Positions 1 through 6,363 of a stretch of 7,498 nucleotides of DNA are shown in pieces. Made by a program: the position numbers and the translations under genes. The notes under the pieces were generated by a model. That model made no database searches. It worked only from the letters and a program-made list of their open reading frames with translations, and was not told the origin of the DNA. This DNA comes from Opitutales bacterium (GTDB lineage Bacteria; Verrucomicrobiota; Verrucomicrobiia; Opitutales; Intestinicryptomonadaceae). The stretch covers positions 1 to 7,498 of the forward strand of contig JAGBOM010000167.1 of assembly GCA_017633865.1 (NCBI GenBank), given 5' to 3'. How positions within the stretch are numbered: the stretch's first letter is position 1; the number at the start of each line of letters is the position of its first letter.

Positions 1-513
1 GGAGAATTGCGGAATCACCTTTTCGCTCGCAAATGACAGGTTCTCGTTAGTTTCGCGGCGGCTTACAACGGCGTTTTGGTTCATCTCAGAGCCGGTCGCG
101 GGCATGGTAAGCACTACCGCTATCGGCAGGGCTTCCTTTATCGGGGCAGATTTTGAAAGTATTTGCCACGGGTCTTTCTTAAAAAACACCGCTCCCGCAA
201 TAAATTTGCAGGCGTCTATAACCGAGCCGCCGCCGAGAGCCACTATGTAGTTTAGCTTTTCTTTTTTTACGACTTCCACGGCCTTGAGGCAGGTTTCGTA
301 TTCGGGGTTCGCCTCAATCCCGCCGAAATCGACAACTTTTTTGCAGCCCGAAAGCGCTTTTTTTACGTCGAGATACGCCCCGTTTTTCTTTGCCGAGCCG
401 CCGCCGTAGGCGAGCAGAACGCGCGCGTTTTTCGGCATATATTTTGCCGCGGACTTTACCGCGCCATTGCCGAACAGAATTCTTGTGGGCATGTACAGGT
501 TGAAATTATCCAT
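1..513 (-). CDS. yqhD: YqhD-like NADPH-dependent iron-containing alcohol dehydrogenase (N-terminal part)
   Basis: This is the first 171 codons of a gene that runs off the left edge. The translation begins MDNFNLYMPTRILFGNGAVK and tracks E. coli YqhD (387 residues, from memory) almost without gaps. It has the cofactor-binding YGGGS at residues 36-40, FGGIEANPEYET at 63-74, the dinucleotide loop GGGSVID at 94-100, DPWQIL at 114-119 and MPATGSE at 137-143. Members of the family reduce short-chain aldehydes to alcohols with NADPH in the cytoplasm and are often linked to detoxification of reactive aldehydes. The metal ligands (Asp and His in the C-terminal helical half) lie outside the window, so activity cannot be judged. 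The ATG is supported by a Shine-Dalgarno AAGGAA about 5 nt upstream. The gene is divergent from the GH2 glycosidase. Another butanol-dehydrogenase-type member of the same superfamily is the only real alternative, so the symbol denotes family resemblance. Confidence 0.9.
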   Translation of the reverse strand, partial: MDNFNLYMPTRILFGNGAVKSAAKYMPKNARVLLAYGGGSAKKNGAYLDVKKALSGCKKVVDFGGIEANPEYETCLKAVEVVKKEKLNYIVALGGGSVIDACKFIAGAVFFKKDPWQILSKSAPIKEALPIAVVLTMPATGSEMNQNAVVSRRETNENLSFASEKVIPQFS

Positions 514-586
514 AGTGATTCCTTCGTTTTTTCGGGTTAAAAATAAAAAAAGATTCATTCGGCGGAGTTTCCGCGAATTTGCATTT

Positions 587-607
587 TTTTGAAAGTATGT
601 TTCAAAA
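587..607. promoter_or_regulatory. Operator-like inverted repeat TTTTGAAA-N5-TTTCAAAA
   Basis: A perfect 8-bp inverted repeat (TTTTGAAA at 587-594, TTTCAAAA at 600-607) has a 5-bp spacer GTATG. The size and symmetry fit a binding site for a dimeric helix-turn-helix repressor or activator. It lies 148 bp upstream of the GH2 start and 74 bp upstream of the yqhD-like start, so it could serve either promoter. The regulator is unknown. The arms are AT-rich, so chance is a real alternative. Confidence 0.35.
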
Positions 608-610
608 CTA

Positions 611-681
611 TGCGCATCGCGGAAAATTTTGCAAGAATTTATCTCAAAAAATTTTCTTTGCAAAATTTTTCGCGATGCGCA
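611..681. repeat. Long inverted repeat, 24-bp arms with 23-nt loop
   Basis: The left arm (611-634, starting TGCGCATCGCGG) and right arm (658-681, ending TCGCGATGCGCA) are reverse complements over 24 bp with a single G:T difference. In RNA of either strand this would form a very stable hairpin. It lies 73 bp upstream of the GH2 start. No U-tract of terminator type directly follows the right arm in the plus direction (AAAAATCG follows), so a plain intrinsic terminator is unlikely. Roles as a leader structure affecting GH2 expression, a paired operator or a small palindromic repeat element all fit. Confidence 0.7.
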
Positions 682-754
682 AAAATCGTTCCGAAAAAAT
701 ATTGTATGGCGCGTGGAGGAACACCGCCCGATTTTAAAAACAAAAAGGTTTGTT

Positions 755-3700
755 ATGATGGAATCAGTAAAAAAATCGCTGCTGCCGGCAATGCTGGCGC
801 TGTGCGCGCTCGCGCCCCTTTCGGCGTCGGCCAGCGTGCAGTTTAACCACAGGTTTAATCCGGTCGCGAACAAAGTTTCCGAGCCCGAAAGGGCTGTAAG
901 AAGCGAAATATGCCTTAACGGCTCTTGGGATTTTATGCCCATATATAGTGGCGGCAAGGCGGACTTCCGCCCGCCGGAAAAATTCGAGGCAGACCCTGTT
1001 AAAATAAAAATCCCGTCCGCCTGGAACATAAACAACTTCGCTTCCAAAAACGTCAAGGGCGGGGATTTCAACGCCTACCCGAGCTATCCGCAAAAGTGGC
1101 TCGACGCGAAAATGGGCTGGATGAAGCGCTCTTTTTCCGTGCCGCAAAGCTGGAAGGGCAAGCGCGCGATTTTGCGCTTTGACGGCGTTATGGGCTATTG
1201 CGAAGTTTACGTAAACGGCAAGAAGGTCGCCGACAATTTCGACATGTTTATGCCCTTTGAGGCCGACATTACTAACGCCGTTAAAGTCGGCGGCGAAAAC
1301 GAGCTGATGGTGGGCGTCGCAAAGGCCGCGCTTTACAACAATCAGGGCAAGTACGGCAGAATAGAATATATGGGCGGCTCGTTCTGGGGCGAGCAGATTA
1401 CCGGCATTTGGCAGGACGTCTATTTGCTCGCGAAGCCCGAAGTTTACATTAAGGACGTTTTCGTGCGCCCCGACGTCAAGAACTCAAAGCTCGCTTTGGA
1501 AGTCGAAGTCGCAAACCCGACCTCCTCCGACAAGAAGGCGGTTTTGGCGGGCGAAATCAGGGAATGGAAAAATCTCGCGGGCAAGGGCGCAATCGAAGCC
1601 CCTGTTGAAAAGGGCGAATACCTCCCCAATGCGGCTGCCAAATTCCCGAAGGGCGCGGAGGGCGTCGTAAAGGCGAACTCCACAAAAACCTTCACCCTCG
1701 AGCTCGGCAACGTTTCCGGCCTCAAGTTTTGGACTCCCGAAACCCCGAATTTGTACGGCGCGCTCGTCTCTTTAAGCGGCGCGAATGCCGACGTAAAAAT
1801 GACGCGCTTCGGCTGGCGGCAGTTTTCAATAGAGGGCAAAGACCTTCTTTTAAACGGCAAGAAATACCAGCTTAAGGGCGACTCGTGGCACTTCATGGGC
1901 GTTCCGCAGATGACCCGCCGCTATGCGTGGGCGCTCTTTACAATGATGAAAGACGCCAACATAAACGCCGTCAGATTCCACGCCCAGCCGTATCCGGAAT
2001 TTTATCTTGATCTCGCCGACGAAATGGGCATTTGCGTTTTGGACGAATCCGCCATATGGGCTAGCGGCGGAGCCCCCAAGTACGACAGCGACCTTTACAT
2101 GCAAAGGTGCAAGGAGCACATCGAGCGCCTCGTAAAGCGCGACAGAAACCACCCGTCGGTTTTCGGCTGGAGCGTCTGCAACGAAGTTCTGGCGGTTGCA
2201 ATCCACGTGTTTAAGTCTCCGGAGGAGCTTGTTTCAAGGGTGATAGACAACATGAACGGCTGGATTGACATCGCCCGCAAGTTCGACCCCACCCGCGACT
2301 GGATTAGCGGCGACGGCGAAACCAACCGCCCCAAGCAGACCCGCTTCCCGACCGCAATGGGGCACTACGCCAATATCGACAGCCTTTCAAAACAGCCTTT
2401 GCCTTGGGGCGTGGGCGAGCAGACCATGGCCTATTACGGCACGCCGCTTCAGGCCTCGAAATATAACGGCGACAGGGCGTACGAATCCATGCTTGGCAGA
2501 ATGGAGGCCATCGCAATCGAAACCTACCGCGACCTCAAAGCCCAGCGCGAAAAGGGCGCGGCCTACGCATGCGTCTTCAACATCGCCTGGTACGGCTTAA
2601 AGCCCCTGCCGCTCGGCCTTGCCGACACGTCAAGACCAGTCGAAATTACCGACGGCGTGTTCTTCGGCAAGTATGTGGAGGGCGAGTACGGCATGCAGCC
2701 CGAGCGCCTCGGCCCCTATACAACAACGCTGAACCCCGGCTACGACAACTCTTTGCCGCTTTACGAGCCGTGGCCGATGTTCGACGCCGCCCGCGCCGCG
2801 AATTCCGACCCGATTGCGCCCTTTAATATAACCTATCCCGAAACCCCCGCGCAGGCGGAGCCCCTCAAGGCCTCGCAGACTTTCCTCTTCGCCGACGAAA
2901 ATTCCCCGCTCGCGGTGCAAATGCGCGCCGCGGGTCTCGACGCCGCAAAGAAAGCCGCAAACTACGGCGGCGCCCTCGTCATAGTGGACGGCTCGCGCAA
3001 AATCGAAAAGTTCGCGGAGCTCAAGCGCGCGGCTTCAAGCGGCGCGAGAATCGTCGTTTGGGGCGTGTGCCCCGAAAGCGTCGAGCAGCTTAATTCAATT
3101 CTGGGCAAAAACAAAATCGAGCTTGATAAGCGCAAGGCGACGTCGTTTTTAAAAACGGCAAACTCGCCGCTTTTGTCGGGCAAGTCCCATAAAGACTTGT
3201 ACTTTAGCGAGCTTGTCTCGAACAACACCTCCCTTATGCGCTACGGCCTGTCGGGCGCGTTCGCAAAGAAGGCGGCGCTCCTTGCCGAGGCCTGCAATAC
3301 CGACTGGCAGCAGTGGAACAAGCGCGCCGAGTACGCAAAAACGGGCGCGGTAATCCGCAGCGAGCGCGAGCGCAAGGGCAGCGGCAGGGCGATAATGTCC
3401 GCAAAGCTTCCAAAGGGCGGCGAGATTATCGTTTCGACAATCGACTTTTCGCCGATAACAACCGAAACCGTAAAGCTTCTCTCCGATATGTTCGCGAACG
3501 TCGGCGCGAAGTTCTCCGACGCAAATCTTGACGAGCTCAAGGCTCTCGACGCCCAATCCGGGCTCGCTAAGGCGAAAATTATTAAAAGCGCCACGCAAAG
3601 CGAAATTTTAAAGGCGTCCAAAAACGGCGCCATTAAAATCCCCGCAGGCGTTTCCGAAATTACGTTCTGGGTTTACAGCCCGAGGTCTTTGGTCGATCTT

Positions 3701-3955
3701 TTGGCCGAGCCCAATATGCCGGTTTTGAATTTGGTTATGGCAAGCCCGGCGGGTCTTGAGCTGAACGGCAAAAATATGGCCGACCACTCTGCCGACGGCG
3801 GCAAGGCCTACAAGATTCTGCCTTTCGACAAGGGCTGGAACAAGCTTAAGATTAAGCTCAACCCCGACGCCAAAGCCTTGCAGGCGAAGTTCGAGTGCGC
3901 CAACCATCCGGAGTTCCTGAAGGAGTTGCTGTCGTCTATAGACCCCCGCAACTAG
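755..3955 (+). CDS. Secreted glycoside hydrolase family 2 (beta-galactosidase/glucuronidase-like)
   Basis: This is a 1066-residue exo-glycosidase of the GH2 clan. The ATG at 755 is chosen because AAAGG lies 6 nt upstream and it opens a classical signal peptide: Lys at 6-7, hydrophobic core 9-22 and an ASA/SAS cleavage site near 24-27. An in-frame start 42 codons upstream would bury this signal. Domains in order: GH2 sugar-binding jelly roll about 28-230 (NGSWDF, YVNGKKV about 152-158, GIWQDVYL 217-224); Ig-like domain about 230-362; TIM barrel about 363-690 opening with LLLNGKKYQLKGDSWHFMG; a Rossmann/GATase-like domain about 705-960; and a beta-rich tail about 965-1066 with WVYSP. E477 in VCNEV is the predicted acid/base. 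E555 in GVGEQTMAYYG is the predicted nucleophile; their 78-residue spacing matches E. coli LacZ (461/537). It is probably periplasmic or secreted and acts on plant, algal or host glycans. The substrate cannot be read from the sequence. Confidence 0.9.
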   Translation: MMESVKKSLLPAMLALCALAPLSASASVQFNHRFNPVANKVSEPERAVRSEICLNGSWDFMPIYSGGKADFRPPEKFEADPVKIKIPSAWNINNFASKNVKGGDFNAYPSYPQKWLDAKMGWMKRSFSVPQSWKGKRAILRFDGVMGYCEVYVNGKKVADNFDMFMPFEADITNAVKVGGENELMVGVAKAALYNNQGKYGRIEYMGGSFWGEQITGIWQDVYLLAKPEVYIKDVFVRPDVKNSKLALEVEVANPTSSDKKAVLAGEIREWKNLAGKGAIEAPVEKGEYLPNAAAKFPKGAEGVVKANSTKTFTLELGNVSGLKFWTPETPNLYGALVSLSGANADVKMTRFGWRQFSIEGKDLLLNGKKYQLKGDSWHFMGVPQMTRRYAWALFTMMKDANINAVRFHAQPYPEFYLDLADEMGICVLDESAIWASGGAPKYDSDLYMQRCKEHIERLVKRDRNHPSVFGWSVCNEVLAVAIHVFKSPEELVSRVIDNMNGWIDIARKFDPTRDWISGDGETNRPKQTRFPTAMGHYANIDSLSKQPLPWGVGEQTMAYYGTPLQASKYNGDRAYESMLGRMEAIAIETYRDLKAQREKGAAYACVFNIAWYGLKPLPLGLADTSRPVEITDGVFFGKYVEGEYGMQPERLGPYTTTLNPGYDNSLPLYEPWPMFDAARAANSDPIAPFNITYPETPAQAEPLKASQTFLFADENSPLAVQMRAAGLDAAKKAANYGGALVIVDGSRKIEKFAELKRAASSGARIVVWGVCPESVEQLNSILGKNKIELDKRKATSFLKTANSPLLSGKSHKDLYFSELVSNNTSLMRYGLSGAFAKKAALLAEACNTDWQQWNKRAEYAKTGAVIRSERERKGSGRAIMSAKLPKGGEIIVSTIDFSPITTETVKLLSDMFANVGAKFSDANLDELKALDAQSGLAKAKIIKSATQSEILKASKNGAIKIPAGVSEITFWVYSPRSLVDLLAEPNMPVLNLVMASPAGLELNGKNMADHSADGGKAYKILPFDKGWNKLKIKLNPDAKALQAKFECANHPEFLKELLSSIDPRN

Positions 3956-3968
3956 TTTTGGGGAGAGC

Positions 3969-4107
3969 TTTTGGCGCATTTCTGTGTCGCTTAAAAAAAA
4001 GACGGCAATGTCGAGTATGTTAAATACACTCCATCGCCGTCTTTTTTTTGCTCCTTGAACTGCGCTCAAAATCTCTGCCCCAAAACCAACGAACTCTGGG
4101 CGGTTTT
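3969..4107 (+). repeat. Direct repeat copy 1 (139 bp, includes terminator hairpin)
   Basis: This segment recurs at 4221-4359 with a constant offset of 252 bp and only a few substitutions, for example GTTAA versus GCTAA in the loop and CTCTGGGCGG versus CTCAGGACGG near the right end. It starts TTTTGGCGCATTTCTGTGTC and ends CGGTTTT. Copy 1 sits 13 bp after the GH2 stop codon. Minus-strand open frames through both copies read the same peptide (RRRWSVF, ILDIAVFFLSDTEMRQ). This follows from the DNA repeat and is not evidence of a gene. Confidence 0.9.
3993..4049. terminator. Rho-independent terminator after the GH2 gene (bidirectional form)
   Basis: A8-GACGGC (3993-4006) pairs with GCCGTC-T8 (4036-4049), giving 14 complementary base pairs. 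The intervening 29 nt can add ATG/CAT and GTAT/ATAC pairs. The T8 run after the GC-rich stem makes a good intrinsic terminator for the GH2 transcript ending at 3955. The A8 before it gives the same form on the minus strand, although no minus-strand gene ends here. Confidence 0.75.
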
Positions 4108-4220
4108 ATTTTTTCTATTTTTAATAGGATTTTTTTCTAATCGAGCTATTAAACGAAGTTTAATGCGTCTTTTGGCAAGAGGCGCGGGGCTCCGCGCCGA
4201 AGGTCAAGGGCTAGCCCTTG
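4108..4220. other. Spacer between the two direct repeat copies, with two palindromes
   Basis: The first half is very AT-rich. The second half contains GGCGCGG-ggct-CCGCGCC (4181-4198), a perfect 7-bp stem with a tetraloop. It also contains a perfect 16-bp palindrome CAAGGGCTAGCCCTTG (4205-4220) that abuts the first base of repeat copy 2. No gene is visible. The tight clustering of palindromes at a repeat boundary suggests a remnant of a small non-autonomous element, but no target-site duplication was identified. Confidence 0.5.
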
Positions 4221-4359
4221 TTTTGGCGCATTTCTGTGTCGCTTAAAAAAAAGACGGCAATGTCGAGTATGCTAAATACACTCCATCGCCGTCTTTTTCT
4301 TGCTACTTGAACTGCGCTCAAAATCTCTGCCCCAAAACCAACGAACTCAGGACGGTTTT
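4221..4359 (+). repeat. Direct repeat copy 2 (139 bp, includes terminator hairpin)
   Basis: This is the second copy of the 3969-4107 sequence. It retains the A8-GACGGC / GCCGTC stem (4245-4258 and 4288-4293), followed by TTTTTCTT. No gene ends just upstream on either strand, so this hairpin is there because the repeat was duplicated and has no transcript of its own to terminate. The right end merges into the diverged 98-bp-period repeats that continue to about 4492. Confidence 0.9.
4245..4301. terminator. Second terminator-like hairpin in repeat copy 2
   Basis: This has the same GACGGC/GCCGTC stem as at 3993-4049. The 3' T-run is interrupted by one C and the 5' A-run is intact. It would act as a back-up terminator for GH2 read-through and insulate the downstream Sel1-like gene, but its origin is duplication. 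Confidence 0.5.
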
Positions 4360-4492
4360 GGCTTCGCATTTTTAGAAGTTTGCTGCTTCTTTGTTTCTCG
4401 CGCCTGCTTCCGCATTCAAAATCAATGCGCCTAAACAACCGAACTCTGGGCGTTTTTGGCTTTGTATTTTTAGAAGTTCGTTGCTTCGGCAA
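4316..4492 (+). repeat. Two tandem diverged repeat units with 98-bp period
   Basis: Unit one starts GCTCAAAATCTCTGCCCC at 4316 and unit two starts ATTCAAAATCAATGCGCC at 4414. They align without gaps through GAACTC (4343 and 4441), CGGTTTTGGCTT / CGTTTTTGGCTT and ATTTTTAGAAG (4368 and 4466), and less cleanly through TTGCTTC. The first 51 bp of unit one repeats at 4064, and a related unit lies at 7437-7490. The gradient from near-identical to degenerate copies suggests an old repeat family with one recent local duplication. No coding capacity is credible here. Confidence 0.75.
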
Positions 4493-4540
4493 GAAGGCTC
4501 ACTGTGTTTGAATTTGCTTTTTTTGCAAAGCAACGAATTT
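4474..4540. repeat. Inverted repeat, 13-bp arms
   Basis: AAGTTCGTTGCTT (4474-4486) and AAGCAACGAATTT (4528-4540) are inverted copies with one G:T difference, separated by 41 nt. The left arm is part of the 98-bp repeat unit, and the same motif recurs as AAGTTTGTTGCTTCGGCAA at 7401-7419. The right arm is therefore an inverted fragment of the family. It ends about 30 bp upstream of the candidate promoter of the Sel1-like gene. Confidence 0.6.
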
Positions 4541-4568
4541 TTGCGCCAAAAGCGCGAAGCCAAAAAAT

Positions 4569-4596
4569 TTGACAAATTTAAAAAATCTCCTAATGT
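4569..4596 (+). promoter_or_regulatory. Candidate sigma-70 promoter of the Sel1-like gene
   Basis: A perfect -35 hexamer TTGACA (4569-4574) is followed after 16 bp by TAATGT (4591-4596), a weak -10. Transcription would begin near 4603, leaving about 30 nt of leader before the ATG at 4635. This supports that ATG over the in-frame TTG at 4569 or ATG at 4593, which lie inside the promoter. Confidence 0.45.
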
Positions 4597-4634
4597 TAAA
4601 ATTCGATAAATTTTGGGGGCTCCACATTTTAATC

Positions 4635-5768
4635 ATGCGCGCGATTTTTTGCATACTCTTTTTATTTCCGCTTTGCGCGGCGTTTGGCGGCGCCGCGCGG
4701 GAATCTTTTTTGCGCGACTTGGAAAAATCCCTGTACTACCAAGGTTTTGGCAAAGAGGTTTTAAATTCGCTTACGGGCGACGAGAGCGTTGACGCGCATT
4801 GCAAAAACCTCTACGAAATTTCCGAGCCTTCCGCGGAAGACCGCACGCCAAAAATTTTGGACGCGCAAAAATCGTTTTTCTTCGCGCAAAAAGCCTACGA
4901 AAATAAAGGCGAAATCCATAGCCCGTACGTCAACGCGAACTTGGCCAAGCACTATATTTGCGCAATAGGCACAAAAGCGGATTACAAAAAAGCTCTGGCG
5001 CTTATAAACGAGGAGGATTACGAGCTAAGGCTGTTGAAGGCGTATATGTATTATAAAGGCTTGGGAGCGGAAAAAAACGGGGAGCAATTCGCGTTCCTCC
5101 TAAAAACCGCCTTCCATATATGGGACGAATATAGAACGCTCGGCTGGGAAAATTTTTATACGGGCAAATTCGCGCCGCGAGACGCGGATTTCGCCGTTTT
5201 TGTAATGGAAAGGTGGACGAACAAACTGAGCTCCGCCTATATAATGCACCTTATTTACTCCGGCAGGCTAAGCGTAAAAGCCGAAGAAAATCCGGAAAAA
5301 GCGGCGGCATATTTCGACAAATTTGAATCGCTAAAAAACGGCAAGATATCAAAGATTTTGGACGGCTGGCTCCGCGGCATTCAAGAGGCCAAGTCTAAAT
5401 CCGCGAAAGACGGGAAATACAAATTAAAAGAAGCCGAGATTTACCTAAAAAAAGACGAAGTTGTTTTCGCGGCGTTAAATAGAATCTACGCCGTAAAAAA
5501 CCCGTATTACAATCCGCCCCTGGCAAAAGAAATAATGGGCGGATTTTATAAAGGAGGATTGTTTATGGCGTATTTTGCGATGATAAAATCGGCTTGCGAC
5601 AATTCCGATTTTGACGGCGCTCAAGAATTTTTAGGCGAAGCCCTGCGCGACGAGGCCTTGAGCGAAAAGCAAAAAAGCGTCCTAAAGGATTTCGCGGATT
5701 CCCTAAAAAAACAACATTTTGAAAACCAAGAAAACCCTCGCGACAATCCCGTTAAGATATATCTTTAA
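4635..5768 (+). CDS. Exported Sel1/TPR-like repeat protein, hypothetical
   Basis: This is a 377-residue protein of unknown function. The start at 4635 is chosen because it gives a compact signal peptide (MRAIFCILFLFPLCAAFGG) and lies downstream of a plausible promoter. No good Shine-Dalgarno is seen, only GGGGG 15 nt upstream. The mature part is all helical in character. It has degenerate Sel1/TPR-type units near 103-125 (LAKHYICAIGTKADYKKALA), 133-160 (LLKAYMYYKGLGAEKNGEQF) and 199-230 (AYIMHLIYSGRL, then NPEKAAAYF). The AxxYYxGLG pattern is the Sel1 signature. Such proteins are protein-protein scaffolds in the periplasm or cell envelope, and some serve as immunity or regulatory partners of effectors. 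No catalytic motif was seen. Its stop overlaps the stop of the opposing minus-strand ORF by 4 bp. The family call is pattern-based. Sharper assignment would need a profile search. Confidence 0.7.
   Translation: MRAIFCILFLFPLCAAFGGAARESFLRDLEKSLYYQGFGKEVLNSLTGDESVDAHCKNLYEISEPSAEDRTPKILDAQKSFFFAQKAYENKGEIHSPYVNANLAKHYICAIGTKADYKKALALINEEDYELRLLKAYMYYKGLGAEKNGEQFAFLLKTAFHIWDEYRTLGWENFYTGKFAPRDADFAVFVMERWTNKLSSAYIMHLIYSGRLSVKAEENPEKAAAYFDKFESLKNGKISKILDGWLRGIQEAKSKSAKDGKYKLKEAEIYLKKDEVVFAALNRIYAVKNPYYNPPLAKEIMGGFYKGGLFMAYFAMIKSACDNSDFDGAQEFLGEALRDEALSEKQKSVLKDFADSLKKQHFENQENPRDNPVKIYL
5550..5567 (+). promoter_or_regulatory. Strong internal Shine-Dalgarno with in-frame ATG
   Basis: AAAGGAGG (5550-5557) lies 7 nt before an in-frame ATG (5565) inside the Sel1-like gene, while the gene's own start lacks a recognisable ribosome site. 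Initiation here would give a 67-residue C-terminal product with no signal peptide. The codons read K-G-G, so the motif may simply be coding coincidence. Confidence 0.3.
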
Positions 5769-5781
5769 ATCCTATTTAAAG
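5763..5781. terminator. AT-rich hairpin spanning the two convergent stop codons
   Basis: CTTTAAAT (5763-5770) and ATTTAAAG (5774-5781) form a perfect 8-bp stem with a CCT loop, and the overlapping stops lie inside its left arm. A pyrimidine-rich stretch (CTTCCCGCTTTTCTTCTC) follows on the plus strand. The stem is weak for an intrinsic terminator, but no better candidate separates these convergent genes. Confidence 0.3.
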
Positions 5782-6208
5782 GCTTCCCGCTTTTCTTCTC
5801 TTTATTTGAGCTTCCTCCGTCCTTTTTCTTGTGATCCACAATTTCTCCGCCGACTTTTATAGTTTCTTTATCTAAGTCGATATGGAATTTTATTGTTTTT
5901 TTATTTATGGGTTTATTCTTTGGCAGTTGATTATTCACTCCGCCTCCATCTTCCGATTCATAGTTGGCGTGCGCCGCGCCGTACGATCCTAAGCCATACT
6001 CTTTTTGGGCATCGAAAAAAGGATCGTCTTTATTATCGTCATATTTGTTTTCGCGCATTTCTTCATCTTTTTGGCTTTTCCAATTAACTTTATCCGGAGA
6101 ATCGAAGTTTTCCCTTACTTTACCCTTTATTAATATAATATTGCTTTCAATATCTATTACGCCATCTTTAAATTCCTGTACGGAATTAGCCTTGTCTTGG
6201 TTTATCAT
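5765..6208 (-). CDS. AT-rich hypothetical protein, 3' segment of a frameshifted gene
   Basis: The first in-frame ATG gives 147 residues, but the open frame and its protein-like character extend upstream to 6400 (211 codons in all) with no ATG, GTG or TTG to start it. The upstream extension reads TINIEIEDLDPNTDYTVWF, then QKYKYEDSETGEAKERSYAW, resembling a beta-strand/loop domain. The rest is hydrophilic and low in complexity: a Lys/Asp/Glu/Asn-rich middle (DDNKDDPFFDAQKEYG), GGGVNNQLPKNKP, and a strand-like KTIKFHIDLDKETIKVGGEIV before a Lys/Gly/Ser-rich tail. No signal peptide, membrane segment or catalytic motif is visible, and I do not recognise the family. It most likely continues the frame at 6364-6552 through a -1 shift at the A7 run (6395-6401, minus strand). 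GC content is visibly far below that of the GH2 and YqhD genes, suggesting transfer. Confidence 0.55.
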   Translation of the reverse strand: MINQDKANSVQEFKDGVIDIESNIILIKGKVRENFDSPDKVNWKSQKDEEMRENKYDDNKDDPFFDAQKEYGLGSYGAAHANYESEDGGGVNNQLPKNKPINKKTIKFHIDLDKETIKVGGEIVDHKKKDGGSSNKEKKSGKPLNRI

Positions 6209-6363
6209 TCCAGCTCTATTAATCTTAATAGATCTATTCTCGTCGGATTTTCTGTCGTATGCCCATGCGTATGACCTTTCCTTTGCTTCCCCTGTTTCAC
6301 TATCTTCATATTTATATTTTTGAATAAACCAAACGGTATAGTCGGTATTAGGATCTAAGTCTT

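Larger units (their letters stand above)
514..754. promoter_or_regulatory. Divergent intergenic control region
   Basis: These 241 bp separate the 5' ends of the yqhD-like and GH2 genes and must contain both promoters. The region is AT-rich with several A/T tracts and three inverted repeats: GCGGA-gtt-TCCGC at 562-574, an 8-bp-arm repeat at 587-607 and a 24-bp-arm repeat at 611-681. I see no near-consensus sigma-70 pair. The best for the GH2 gene is TTGCAA (658-663) with AAAAAT (681-686) at 17-bp spacing, four of six matches each, inside the large inverted repeat. No regulator gene lies in the window. An open frame covers 589-846 but has no coding character upstream of the GH2 start. Confidence 0.5.

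Noticed and set aside
629..754. N-terminal 42-codon extension of the GH2 reading frame
   Set aside because: It runs through the long inverted repeat, lacks a ribosome site and would bury a clear signal peptide that begins at 755.
3608..4069. Minus-strand 153-codon open frame covering the end of the GH2 gene and repeat copy 1
   Set aside because: It lies antisense to coding sequence. Its N-terminal part repeats in the 4211-4492 frame only because the DNA repeat is duplicated. No ribosome site or domain is seen.
3969..4359. Insertion sequence or transposase remnant
   Set aside because: No transposase-like ORF, no matching terminal inverted repeats and no target duplication were found. Only repeats with hairpins are seen.
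4211..4492. Minus-strand 93-codon open frame with RRRWSVF...LSDTEMRQ peptide
   Set aside because: It is a translation of the noncoding repeats. The 98-bp period puts homologous peptides in different frames, which is not expected for a real gene.
4316..4492. CRISPR-like array
   Set aside because: Similarity extends through the whole 98-bp unit with no unique spacers of constant length, and copies are diverged.
5893..6323. Plus-strand open frames with hydrophobic, membrane-like translations
   Set aside because: They are antisense to the AT-rich minus-strand ORF, whose acidic/lysine-rich codons read as hydrophobic on the other strand. No start signals were seen.
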